Positions 45,965 to 52,856 of a stretch of 64,000 bases of DNA are shown here, in pieces. The stretch is taken from the NCBI RefSeq assembly GCF_011601275.1, contig NZ_JAAOLY010000005.1, positions 285,576 to 349,575 on the forward strand, given 5' to 3'. A program made the translations under genes and the position numbers. The stretch is from Janthinobacterium lividum. GTDB lineage: Bacteria; Pseudomonadota; Gammaproteobacteria; Burkholderiales; Burkholderiaceae_D. The notes under the pieces were generated by a model, which saw nothing but the letters and a program-made list of their open reading frames with translations, had not been told where the DNA came from and made no database searches. Positions within the stretch are counted from its first letter, which is position 1. Each line of letters opens with the position of its first letter.

Positions 45965-47737
45965 TTACAGGGTTGCCGCACTGTCATGCAACTGCTGGAA
46001 TTGCGACAGCTGCTGCTGCATCAGCCGCGCATACTGGCCGCCCGCGCGCAGCAGCTCGGCGTGCGTGCCTTGCTGGCAAATCCTGCCCTTGTCCATGACG
46101 ATGATGCGGTCCGCCTTGACGATGGTGGAAAAGCGATGGGCGATGATGATCGTGGTGCGTCCCTGCATCAGGGTATCGAGGGCGTGCTGCACCAGTTGTT
46201 CGCTGGCGGCGTCGAGCGCGCTGGTCGCTTCGTCCAGGATGAGGATTTTCGGCGTGCGCAGGATGGCGCGGGCAATCGCGATGCGCTGCTTCTGTCCGCC
46301 GGACAATTGCACGCCCCGTTCGCCTACCAGGGTTTCGTAGCCGTCCGGAAAGGCTTCAATAAAATCGTGGGCATGCGCCAGGCGCGCCGCCGCCACCATC
46401 GCTTCGCGCACCACGACCCGGTCGGGCACGGCAAAGGCGATATTGTCGGCGATGCTGCCGGAAAACAGCGCCGGTTCCTGTTCCACCACGGCCATCTGGC
46501 GCCGCAGCTGCGTCACGCCCAGCACGTGCGCGTCGATGCCGTCGAACTGCAGGCTGCCCGCGTCTATCTGGTAGTGGCCCAGCACGAGGCTGGCGATGGT
46601 GGACTTGCCCGCGCCCGAAGCACCCACCAGGGCGATTTTTTCGCCCGCGCGTATCGACAGGCTGACGCCGTCGAGGGCCGTGACCTGCGTGCGCTCGGGG
46701 TAGCAAAAACGCACGTCGCGCAGTGCGATATGGCCCGCCAGCGGCGGCTGCGGCGGCGCCTCGGGAGCGGCGCGGTGGCTGCGCAGGATTTCGAAGATGC
46801 GGTCAGTCGAGCCCATGGTGCGCATCCACGTATTCCAGAATTCGCTGATGGAGCCGGCCGTGTCCGTCACCATGCTGGCATAGATGACAAAGGCCGTCAG
46901 CTCGCCCACGCTCAAGCGGCCCTGGCCGATCAGATGGGCGCCGAAGCACAAGGTGGTCAGCAGCGCCACGAAGGCCAGCAGCCCTTGCGCACCCTGGAAC
47001 ACGGCCAGCAGCCGCGTGCCGGCCAGCGACACGCCCAGCAGCTCGCGCATGGCTTGCGCATAGCGCGCCATGGCGCCGCCTTGCTGGTTGAAGGCCTGCA
47101 CCAGGCGCGCATGGGCAAAATATTCCTGCGCCACCTTGCCGCTGGCGGCCAGGGTGGCCGAAATGGCCCGTGCGCGCTGCCGGTAATTGCTGCCCGATAA
47201 CTTGCCGAGATACAGGCTGATGGGGATGAACAGGGCCAGCGGCAGGCTCAGCATGGGCGACAGCTGCAGCAGCATGGCGATGCCGCCCAAAAACACGCAC
47301 AGCGAGCGCAAGGCATTGGCCGCGCCGATGGTCAGGCTTTCATGCAGGGCCGACACGTCGGACGTGAGTCGGCTGTTCAGTTCGCCACCGTGGTGCTTGT
47401 CGAAAAAGGCGATGGGCTGGTTGATCACGACGTCGAACAGGCGCCGGCGCACGCCCATGACGATCATGTGGCCGCCCGACTGCAGCAGATAGAAGCGGGC
47501 GGCCGAGGCCAGCGCATACAGCAGGCTGAAGGCCAGCATGACGGCCACCATGCCCGGCGTGACGCCGCGCCGCGTCAGTTGCGCCACGTTGTCGATGAAA
47601 TACGCGATGGCTTGTGGAAAGGCCAGCTGCGCGCCCACAGTGAGGGCCATGCACAGCAGACCGGCGGCGATGCGCCAACGCACCGGGTACAGCAGGCGCA
47701 GGCGTTCCAGATGCGGGCTGAAGTTCATATTGCTCAT
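45965..47737 (-). CDS. ABC exporter (transmembrane-ATPase fusion)
   Basis: A 590-residue half-transporter: six membrane helices (about 20-320) then an ATPase domain with GASGAGKSTIASL, LSGGQKQRIAIARAI, ILILDEATSALD and a switch His in IIAHRFSTI. Family match is the MsbA/SunT-like type I exporters. It lacks a C39 peptidase domain, so leader removal must come from another protein; the ClpP-like protease of this operon is a candidate. It overlaps the thioredoxin-fold gene in an ATGA junction and most likely exports the mature peptide. Confidence 0.88.
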   Translation of the reverse strand: MSNMNFSPHLERLRLLYPVRWRIAAGLLCMALTVGAQLAFPQAIAYFIDNVAQLTRRGVTPGMVAVMLAFSLLYALASAARFYLLQSGGHMIVMGVRRRLFDVVINQPIAFFDKHHGGELNSRLTSDVSALHESLTIGAANALRSLCVFLGGIAMLLQLSPMLSLPLALFIPISLYLGKLSGSNYRQRARAISATLAASGKVAQEYFAHARLVQAFNQQGGAMARYAQAMRELLGVSLAGTRLLAVFQGAQGLLAFVALLTTLCFGAHLIGQGRLSVGELTAFVIYASMVTDTAGSISEFWNTWMRTMGSTDRIFEILRSHRAAPEAPPQPPLAGHIALRDVRFCYPERTQVTALDGVSLSIRAGEKIALVGASGAGKSTIASLVLGHYQIDAGSLQFDGIDAHVLGVTQLRRQMAVVEQEPALFSGSIADNIAFAVPDRVVVREAMVAAARLAHAHDFIEAFPDGYETLVGERGVQLSGGQKQRIAIARAILRTPKILILDEATSALDAASEQLVQHALDTLMQGRTTIIIAHRFSTIVKADRIIVMDKGRICQQGTHAELLRAGGQYARLMQQQLSQFQQLHDSAATL

Positions 47738-48288
47738 GCGGCGCGCTCCTGCGACGGTTCGGCGTTCAATTGTCCGGCCAGGGCCAGCCAGTCTTCGTCG
47801 CCAATCAGGCCGGCCGCTTCCACCGTGCCCTCGTGATTGACGAACACATAGGAAGGCGAACTCATCAGCGGATTCACGCGCCGGTAATCGCGCAGCGTGA
47901 GCCGCGCCGCCGCGTCCCGCAAAATACTGCCGGGCAAGAAGGCGCGCAGCCTCCGGGCCGGTTCTTCGCTGATCAGCCACATGGCCAGGCCAGCGTCGCG
48001 CGCCAGCGGCAGCAGCAGTTCGATGCCCGCCAGCTTTTCCGCGCATTTCGGACAGCGGCTGGCCAAAAACAGCAGCACGGCCGCCTGGCCGCTGGCGCCC
48101 GGCTGGAAAGGTGCGCCGCCAGCCAGCGGACGGGCTTGCACGGCAGGCAGCGGCTCGCCCGGCACCAGCGCAGTGGGCGCGATGCGTTCGCGGCGGCTAG
48201 CGCGCAGCACCGCCAGGGTCAGCCAGATATTGCCGGCGACGGCAAAGGCCAGCGCCGCCAGCACGAACTGTAAAGTCATGTCATCCAT
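47734..48288 (-). CDS. Membrane-anchored thioredoxin-fold protein (TlpA/MauD-like)
   Basis: A 184-residue protein with an N-terminal membrane anchor (about 5-28) and a periplasmic thioredoxin-like fold. The redox motif is C79-P-K-C82 in FLASRCPKC. MauD is the close analogue in methylamine dehydrogenase maturation, where it works with MauE in making disulfides. The ATG overlaps the stop of the MauE-like gene (TGATG). In this cluster it could oxidise or reshuffle the two conserved cysteines of the precursor peptides; that is inference. Confidence 0.82.
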   Translation of the reverse strand: MDDMTLQFVLAALAFAVAGNIWLTLAVLRASRRERIAPTALVPGEPLPAVQARPLAGGAPFQPGASGQAAVLLFLASRCPKCAEKLAGIELLLPLARDAGLAMWLISEEPARRLRAFLPGSILRDAAARLTLRDYRRVNPLMSSPSYVFVNHEGTVEAAGLIGDEDWLALAGQLNAEPSQERAA

Positions 48289-48809
48289 CAGCCGGCCTTT
48301 GCCAGAGTGGCGATGTCGTGCAGGGAAATCACGGCCACGCAGACGATGGCCGCCAAGCCGGCGGCCAACAGGGAGGTGGCGACGGGCAAGGCCGTTTCCT
48401 GCGCCAGCGCAAAGTAGCTGCCGTTGATGCCCACCGCCAGCATGTTGCGCAGCAGATCGTATTGCGACACAGGCCGCGCCGTTTCGCCGAAACAGCTGCA
48501 GCGCACCACGCTGTGCGTGAAGTAGCGCCAGGCCAGGATGCCAGTAAGGGTACTCAGCAGCAAGAGCGACAGCAGCATTGGCAGGTGCGTGCCGCCCGCC
48601 AGCAGCCAGCCGGCCAGCAGCAGCTCTGCCGCCACCAGGGCTGGCGCAGCGAATCGGGCGGCGGCGGACGGCAGGCCGAACGAGGTGGCCAGGTTGCCGC
48701 GAAATTCCCCGTAGCTGCGCAGCTTGCCTACGCTGGCCGCCAGCAGCAGCAAGGCAATAACATAGCGCGCAATATCGGCAAGCAACGTGATTGGCAGGGG
48801 CGTCAGCAT
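48288..48809 (-). CDS. MauE-like membrane protein
   Basis: A 173-residue protein with four to five hydrophobic helices, of the MauE/DoxX-like methylamine-utilisation family (PF07291). The pair CSC (Cys104, Cys106) in VVRCSCFGET lies at a loop, as in MauE relatives that move electrons across the membrane in a DsbB/VKOR-like way. Its start overlaps the end of the protease gene by 7 bp, and its stop overlaps the MauD-like gene. Occurrence together with the CxxC protein argues for a disulfide relay. Confidence 0.8.
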   Translation of the reverse strand: MLTPLPITLLADIARYVIALLLLAASVGKLRSYGEFRGNLATSFGLPSAAARFAAPALVAAELLLAGWLLAGGTHLPMLLSLLLLSTLTGILAWRYFTHSVVRCSCFGETARPVSQYDLLRNMLAVGINGSYFALAQETALPVATSLLAAGLAAIVCVAVISLHDIATLAKAG

Positions 48810-49669
48810 TCACTGCTCCACAGGGGCGCGAAACCGCCCGGGCGCTGGCGCCGCAGCTGCACGCCGTCGCGCGACGCCAGCAGGGCGTCATTCCACGCTT
48901 CGTCGGGCGCGCTGCGCAGGGCGCCGCCTATGCTTGCCTGCAGCTGCGTCGAGATGGCCCAGCCCAGCCGTTCGGCGTGGGCATCGCGCGCCATGTTCAG
49001 GCCCAGCTGGACCAGCTCTTCGCGCGTCAGGGCATAGTTGTGCGAGTGGTAGCCCGTCACCAGTTGCGCGACGATGGCGCGTCGCGCCTCTGGCGTGGCG
49101 TCGGGCAATTGCCATGCGATCAATTCCTCGCCGATCTGCGCCAGTTCCAGGGTGGTGCGGTAAAAGGCCGTCAGGGAAGGGGGGAAGATGCTGCCGCACA
49201 GCAAGGAAAGCGATTGCTGGCGCGCCTCGGCCGCATCCACGCCGAACCACTGCTGCGCCATGTCGCCGAACACCTTGATGTCCAGGCTGGAAATGGCGCC
49301 GCCATCGACGCCGTCGAGCTGCGGGTCGATGGGCGAGAACAGGGCCAGGTCACCGGCGATGATTTCATCGGCGCCCAAGGCCAGCAGGGTGGCTGCCGAC
49401 TGGCAGTGGAAGGGCACGATAAAGCTCAGGTGGCGCGCATGCTGTCGCAGCAGGATGGCGATGCGGCGCGCCGCGTTGACGATGCCGCCGCGGCCGTGCA
49501 ACACCACGTCGAGGCGCGCCACGGGGCCTATGCCTTGGCACAGCTCGTACAGGGCGGGCAGCAGCTCCATGTCCAGGTGAGAGGCGGCCAGGACGATGGC
49601 GCGGCTGTCGCGCACAAGTTCCAGTTCGCGCAGCTGGACGGGGATCTGGCTCAGGTCTGGCTGTGGCAT
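48803..49669 (-). CDS. SDH/ClpP-fold serine protease (S49/SDH_sah type)
   Basis: A 288-residue protein of the serine dehydrogenase proteinase family (crotonase/ClpP-like fold). The oxyanion loop HGRGG is near residue 58, and the nucleophile is Ser91 in CQSAATLLALGADEI, followed by FSPIDPQ, which is highly typical. There is no signal peptide or membrane anchor, so it acts in the cytosol. It overlaps the ATP-grasp gene by 19 bp. In this context it is the best candidate for removing the KLFAFKLAEK leader; members of this family are seen near other ATP-grasp RiPP genes. Confidence 0.8.
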   Translation of the reverse strand: MPQPDLSQIPVQLRELELVRDSRAIVLAASHLDMELLPALYELCQGIGPVARLDVVLHGRGGIVNAARRIAILLRQHARHLSFIVPFHCQSAATLLALGADEIIAGDLALFSPIDPQLDGVDGGAISSLDIKVFGDMAQQWFGVDAAEARQQSLSLLCGSIFPPSLTAFYRTTLELAQIGEELIAWQLPDATPEARRAIVAQLVTGYHSHNYALTREELVQLGLNMARDAHAERLGWAISTQLQASIGGALRSAPDEAWNDALLASRDGVQLRRQRPGGFAPLWSSEC

Positions 49670-50664
49670 AACGCTCCTTCGATCAGGGTAGTGGCCACGC
49701 TTTCCAGCAGGGGCAAGGCGGGCACCAGTTGTTGCACATACAGAAATTGACCGACAGGATTGTTTTCCAGGAAAACATACTCGCCTTCGGGCGTGACGAT
49801 GAGGTCCAGCGCGCCATACTCGAGGCCATAGCTGTGCACGAAAGCGAGGCAGCACTGCCGTATGTCATCCGGCAAGGTCGCGGCTTCATAGCGGATGGGG
49901 GCCGACATGTCGCGCGAATCGATGGCCGTGCGCGCATCGTCCTGGGAATACAGACGCGCGGCAAACAGTTGCTTGCCAATCACGGTGATCCGCAATTCGT
50001 ATTGCTTGGCGATATATTCCTGGAATTGGCAGCTCAGTTCGCTGACGGCGTCCAGGCTGTCCAGCATGGCGTCGTCGACGATGGTGGTGCCGATGCCGGC
50101 GCTGACCCTGTCTGCATCTTCGACGGATTCGGCGGCCAGGCTGGGCGTGGACATGCTCTTGAAAATGATGGGCCCTTTGACGGCCGCGCGGAAAGCGCGC
50201 ACGTCGTCGGGTACGTTGGTGATCACGGTGGCGGGCACGCGAAAACCCATGCGCGCCGCCCGCGCCAGCTGTTCGCCTTTCCATTGGGCGCCGCGCAGGG
50301 CCAGCGGATGGCTGAGCCAGTAGCAATCGAGCCCGTACAGCACACTGAAGATGGCTTGCTCCGTTTCCAGCTGCGCATAGGCGCGCTCCTGCGGCGTCAG
50401 GTCGGCGCTGGCGTAGGCATAGTCGGCCGGCTTGCGCAGCCAGACGGCGCCCACGTGCTGCAGGTCAAGCCAGTCGCCATCGGGCAAGCGGCGCAGGCGC
50501 GCGCTGGCGCGGCCGTCCAGCAGGCGCTGGCACAGCTGGTAATCGCGGGGAAAGGCGTCGAGGTCGATACGGAAGGGGACATGGCCGCGGTCGGCCAGGA
50601 TCTGGGAAACCAGGTCGGCGTGCAAATCGCCGCTATGGCTGATAATTAATACCTTTTTATGCAT
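49651..50664 (-). CDS. ATP-grasp RiPP macrocyclase (MvdC/MvdD-like)
   Basis: A 337-residue ATP-grasp ligase of the type that makes omega-ester or omega-amide crosslinks in graspetides such as microviridin. Motifs: SHPLALRGAQWKGEQLARA (119-137), GPIIFKS with Lys169, FQEYIAKQYELRITVIG (Glu216), YGALDLIV (Asp287) and FLENNPVGQF (Glu300, Asn301-302). It condenses Ser/Thr or Lys side chains of a peptide with Asp/Glu carboxylates. It follows the three precursor genes and begins the maturation part of the operon. AGG lies 7 nt before the ATG. Confidence 0.9.
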   Translation of the reverse strand: MHKKVLIISHSGDLHADLVSQILADRGHVPFRIDLDAFPRDYQLCQRLLDGRASARLRRLPDGDWLDLQHVGAVWLRKPADYAYASADLTPQERAYAQLETEQAIFSVLYGLDCYWLSHPLALRGAQWKGEQLARAARMGFRVPATVITNVPDDVRAFRAAVKGPIIFKSMSTPSLAAESVEDADRVSAGIGTTIVDDAMLDSLDAVSELSCQFQEYIAKQYELRITVIGKQLFAARLYSQDDARTAIDSRDMSAPIRYEAATLPDDIRQCCLAFVHSYGLEYGALDLIVTPEGEYVFLENNPVGQFLYVQQLVPALPLLESVATTLIEGALCHSQT

Positions 50665-50685
50665 TCAGGGGCCTGCGGCGAAGGA

Positions 50686-50709
50686 AAGGCCTTGCCGTGG
50701 CAAAGCCTT
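50686..50709 (-). other. Hairpin between precursor 1 and the ligase gene
   Basis: AAGGC/GCCTT and inner TTGC/GCAA pair around a CGTG loop. It lies in the 60-bp gap between precursor and ATP-grasp genes. No T-run follows on the minus strand, so it may be a processing or stability element that lowers ligase expression relative to the peptide. Confidence 0.45.
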
Positions 50710-50724
50710 CAGTTGGCTAAGGTA

Positions 50725-50919
50725 TTAGCAATACACGCCAGTATCGTTGGGCGCAAAGCGCGAACTGTCGCGCAGATTGTAATCTTCCGGATCGCCGTAA
50801 TACGTGCAGCCGGCCACCGCTACGCCATCGCGCACCTGCCATGGTTGCTTGACTTCCTTGTCTGCTTCCTTTTCCGCCAGTTTGAAAGCAAACAGCTTGG
50901 TTTGATTCTGTTTTTGCAT
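50725..50919 (-). CDS. Graspetide precursor peptide 1
   Basis: A 64-residue peptide. The leader (MQKQNQTKLFAFKLAEKEAD) carries the KLFAFKLAEK motif shared by all three paralogues, presumably the ligase recognition site (compare PFFARFLE in microviridins). The core has WQVRDGVAVAGC, then TYYGDPEDYNLRDSSRF and ends NDTGVYC. Two Cys (38 and 64), several Ser/Thr and Asp/Glu are possible crosslink partners. The start follows AAGAGGATGACA. It is the member nearest the ligase and the most diverged; its upstream region shows no clear promoter. Confidence 0.82.
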   Translation of the reverse strand: MQKQNQTKLFAFKLAEKEADKEVKQPWQVRDGVAVAGCTYYGDPEDYNLRDSSRFAPNDTGVYC

Positions 50920-51072
50920 TGTCATCCTCTTGTCGTGGTTAAGTGCCGCTTTTTTTGAATCTCCAGTGGCGCCGGTTTTTATCGATAAAGAATCGTAAAT
51001 AAGGGTATGTATGCCGCGCGCAGGAATACACTGCGCCGCAATTGGCGCCAATTCATCAAGTCGGGATTGGAA

Positions 51073-51094
51073 TAAAACCCCGCCAGAGGCGAGG
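51073..51094 (-). terminator. Terminator-like hairpin between precursors 2 and 1
   Basis: On the minus strand CCTCGCC pairs with GGCGGGG (one G.U) around TCT, followed by TTTTATT. It may end the precursor-2 transcript or attenuate read-through into precursor 1 and the ligase. Confidence 0.6.
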
Positions 51095-51113
51095 TTCCAG
51101 GGTGCCGCGAAGA

Positions 51114-51302
51114 TCAGCAATACTGGCCGCTGTCGTTCGGCTTGAGCCGCGAAGAGTCGCGATATTGATCATGGGTGCCAACGGCGGTGCAGCCGGCCAC
51201 GGCGACGCCGTCGCGTACTTTCCAGGCGGTGGCCGGCGCCGCCTGTTTTTGCACCTGTTTTTCTGCCAGTTTGAACGCGAACAATTTGGTTTGATTTTGC
51301 AT
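51114..51302 (-). CDS. Graspetide precursor peptide 2
   Basis: A 62-residue paralogue of precursor 1 (MQNQTKLFAFKLAEK leader; core WKVRDGVAVAGCTAV, YRDSSRLK, ending NDSGQYC). Conserved core positions among the three are the aromatic/VRxG segment, GVA.AGC, paired Ser, Asp-(Ser/Thr)-Gly and the C-terminal Cys. It begins after AAGAGGATAGTACA and has its own promoter upstream. A 41-bp segment around its start is identical to that of precursor 3, evidence for recent duplication or gene conversion. Confidence 0.82.
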   Translation of the reverse strand: MQNQTKLFAFKLAEKQVQKQAAPATAWKVRDGVAVAGCTAVGTHDQYRDSSRLKPNDSGQYC

Positions 51303-51366
51303 TGTACTATCCTCTTGTGATGGTTAAGTACTGCCTTTTTTGAGTGCCAGTTGATTTGGCTTTCAA

Positions 51367-51395
51367 ATGCTAATTTTTAAAGAATGCCGCGTCAA
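51367..51395 (-). promoter_or_regulatory. Promoter of precursor 2
   Basis: On the minus strand TTGACG (51395-51390), a 17-bp spacer and TAGCAT (51372-51367) form a sigma70-like promoter about 65 bp before the start codon. The layout matches the promoter of precursor 3. Confidence 0.5.
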
Positions 51396-51490
51396 CCGAT
51401 AAATTAAAAATTTCAAAAATAAATATTGATCGATATGAATGCCGCACGCACGGGGACACCGCGCCGTAAATGGCGCAAGCGTGTTTGCAT

Positions 51491-51512
51491 CGGGAATTAA
51501 ATGAAATTCCCG
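51491..51512. other. 8-bp stem-loop after precursor 3
   Basis: CGGGAATT (51491-51498) and AATTCCCG (51505-51512) pair around a 6-nt loop, 30 bp downstream of the precursor 3 stop. No T-run follows. It may be a weak terminator or stabilise the short transcript. Confidence 0.45.
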
Positions 51513-51542
51513 CCATAAGGTGAATGGATGCGGGAGCGGCGT

Positions 51543-51728
51543 TCAGCAGAACTGGCCGGTATCGCGGGAATTGATGGTGGAAGAGTAGCGGTATTGGAAG
51601 CGGTCGACTTCGCTGCAACCGGCGATGGCGACGCCGACGCGTACTTTCCATTCAGTGGGCGGGGTAGGCGGGGTTGATATCTTTTTCTCAGCAAGCTTGA
51701 AAGCGAACAATTTTGGTTGATTTTGCAT
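51543..51728 (-). CDS. Graspetide precursor peptide 3
   Basis: A 61-residue paralogue (MQNQPKLFAFKLAEK leader, core WKVRVGVAIAGCSEV, YRYSSTIN, ending RDTGQFC). It is the outermost gene of the cluster and has the strongest promoter. It keeps both conserved Cys, the SS pair and Asp-Thr-Gly, but differs at other acidic positions (VRVG where the other two have VRDG), so its crosslink pattern may differ. Start codon and ribosome site are the same as for precursor 2. The three paralogues suggest a family of related products from one ligase. Confidence 0.8.
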   Translation of the reverse strand: MQNQPKLFAFKLAEKKISTPPTPPTEWKVRVGVAIAGCSEVDRFQYRYSSTINSRDTGQFC

Positions 51729-51792
51729 TGTACTATCCTCTTGTGATGGTTAAGTACGGCTTGAGCTGTCGGCCACGGTGAATGGCTTTACG

Positions 51793-51821
51793 ATATTAGC
51801 GCCGCAATAATTAGGAGTCAA
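51793..51821 (-). promoter_or_regulatory. Promoter of precursor 3
   Basis: On the minus strand TTGACT (51821-51816), exactly 17 bp, then TAATAT (51798-51793). Transcription would start near 51786 and leave a 58-nt leader. This is the best promoter match in the cluster and lies in an AT-rich region that otherwise holds no gene. Confidence 0.6.
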
Positions 51822-51937
51822 CGTGAAATTGAATTGTGCGCGCGACTGCATTTTTAGAATAATCACCAAATATCACGCAATGCGTCGTTATTATTATCAG
51901 TCGATAAATCATGATTGCAGGATTTAAATCTAGGGAT

Positions 51938-51957
51938 GGCGCAAATATTATTGCGCC
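51938..51957. other. 7-bp inverted repeat in the 51729-52059 gap
   Basis: GGCGCAA and TTGCGCC flank ATATTA. The surrounding 330-bp gap between precursor 3 and the next plus-strand gene is AT-rich and holds the precursor 3 promoter on the minus strand, this repeat and a -10-like TATAAT; I see no gene in it. The repeat could be an operator for either direction. Confidence 0.4.
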
Positions 51958-52023
51958 GCACTATCGCGGTGCGTGCGGATGATTATTGAGGGAAATGGAT
52001 GGCGCTTGCGCGGGGTGGCGCAC

Positions 52024-52029
52024 TATAAT
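52024..52029 (+). promoter_or_regulatory. -10-like hexamer before the 124-aa gene
   Basis: A perfect TATAAT lies 30 bp before the start codon, with GAGGAG as ribosome site after it. No -35 hexamer lies at 16-18 bp spacing (the nearest TTGCGC gives only 12 bp), so the call is tentative. Confidence 0.35.
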
Positions 52030-52059
52030 GGCGCCTGATTAAGAGAGAGGAGTCGCAGC

Positions 52060-52434
52060 ATGGATATTACCGACAGCCTGCGTCAGCTGGCATACGCGCA
52101 GGCCGCGGCCTTCGTGCGGACGCTGGACGGGCGCGATCCTGTTGCGTTGCAGCGCGACTGGGGCCTGTCGGCGGCCGTGGCCGACGAAGTCATAGAGATG
52201 CTCGACAGCTATTTTGCGGCGCGCCAGACGCTATCCCTGGCGCCGCTGGCGCAAGCCTTCGTGCCGGGCAAGGGCGGCCGTCCCGCCGTCGACATGTATG
52301 CGACCGATGCCGGACTGCTGGGTATGGAATGCCTTTTGCTGGCCGATGGCAAGCCCGGCGAGGCGATCTTGCACCTGGAAATGTCCGGCCACGATGGCGC
52401 GCTGCGCCTCCATTACCACTACATTGGATCCTGA
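52060..52434 (+). CDS. Hypothetical protein (124 aa)
   Basis: A 124-residue soluble protein with an acidic, helical N-terminal part (residues 1-55) and a beta-rich second half (PAVDMYATDAGLLGMECLLLA, HYHYIGS at the end). Not recognised. GAGGAG precedes the ATG. The next gene begins 7 bp after its stop, and the two are probably an operon with an Imm33-type gene, so it may be a second immunity or accessory protein. That is context only. Confidence 0.65.
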   Translation: MDITDSLRQLAYAQAAAFVRTLDGRDPVALQRDWGLSAAVADEVIEMLDSYFAARQTLSLAPLAQAFVPGKGGRPAVDMYATDAGLLGMECLLLADGKPGEAILHLEMSGHDGALRLHYHYIGS

Positions 52435-52441
52435 AAGTACC

Positions 52442-52771
52442 ATGACCGCACCGATCAGCGAAACACAACAGCGCATCTGCGACAAATTCGGCTTGCCGGC
52501 GCAAGCGCCCGAACCCATGGTGGCCCTGGCCATCGCCAGCCTGGCGCAGTCGCCCATCTACGGCACGCGCATCGCGCTGCCGGAAAACGGCACCATCAGC
52601 TGGTTCATCCACTGCGGCGAACATGACGATGCGCTGGACTTTTACCAGCCCCTGCATGCGGAACACCTGCATGAAATGCTGCCGCAGGTAGTCGATTACC
52701 TGGCCTTGCCCAGCGGCGCCAAGTTCATCCTCGACCGGGAAGGGTACGAGGATGTGTGGTTGGACGAGTAA
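52442..52771 (+). CDS. Imm33-like immunity protein
   Basis: A 109-residue protein that fits the Imm33 domain family from polymorphic toxin systems: QQRICDKFGLPAQAPEP at the start, SPIYGTRIALPENGTISWFI, HCGEHDDALDFYQPLHAEHL, LPQVVDYLALPSGAKF and DREGYEDVWLD at the end. Imm33 proteins neutralise cognate toxin domains. No toxin gene lies nearby, so this is an orphan, or its partner is elsewhere, or it protects against toxins from neighbours. It follows the unknown 124-residue gene. Confidence 0.72.
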   Translation: MTAPISETQQRICDKFGLPAQAPEPMVALAIASLAQSPIYGTRIALPENGTISWFIHCGEHDDALDFYQPLHAEHLHEMLPQVVDYLALPSGAKFILDREGYEDVWLDE

Positions 52772-52856
52772 CTTTCTGAATGGCAATATTGTCGTTGACG
52801 TTGACAAATAGGTATGGGATGCTGCGGTTCCGTTTTCTCTTGCCGAAAGCCGCATC

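Noticed and set aside
51073..51542. CRISPR-like array at the precursor repeats
   Set aside because: The repeating units are about 400 bp, contain coding frames and are only three; no short regular repeats.
52001..52029. Complete sigma70 promoter before the 124-aa gene
   Set aside because: TATAAT is perfect, but the nearest -35-like TTGCGC gives only a 12-bp spacer, so only the -10 is reported.
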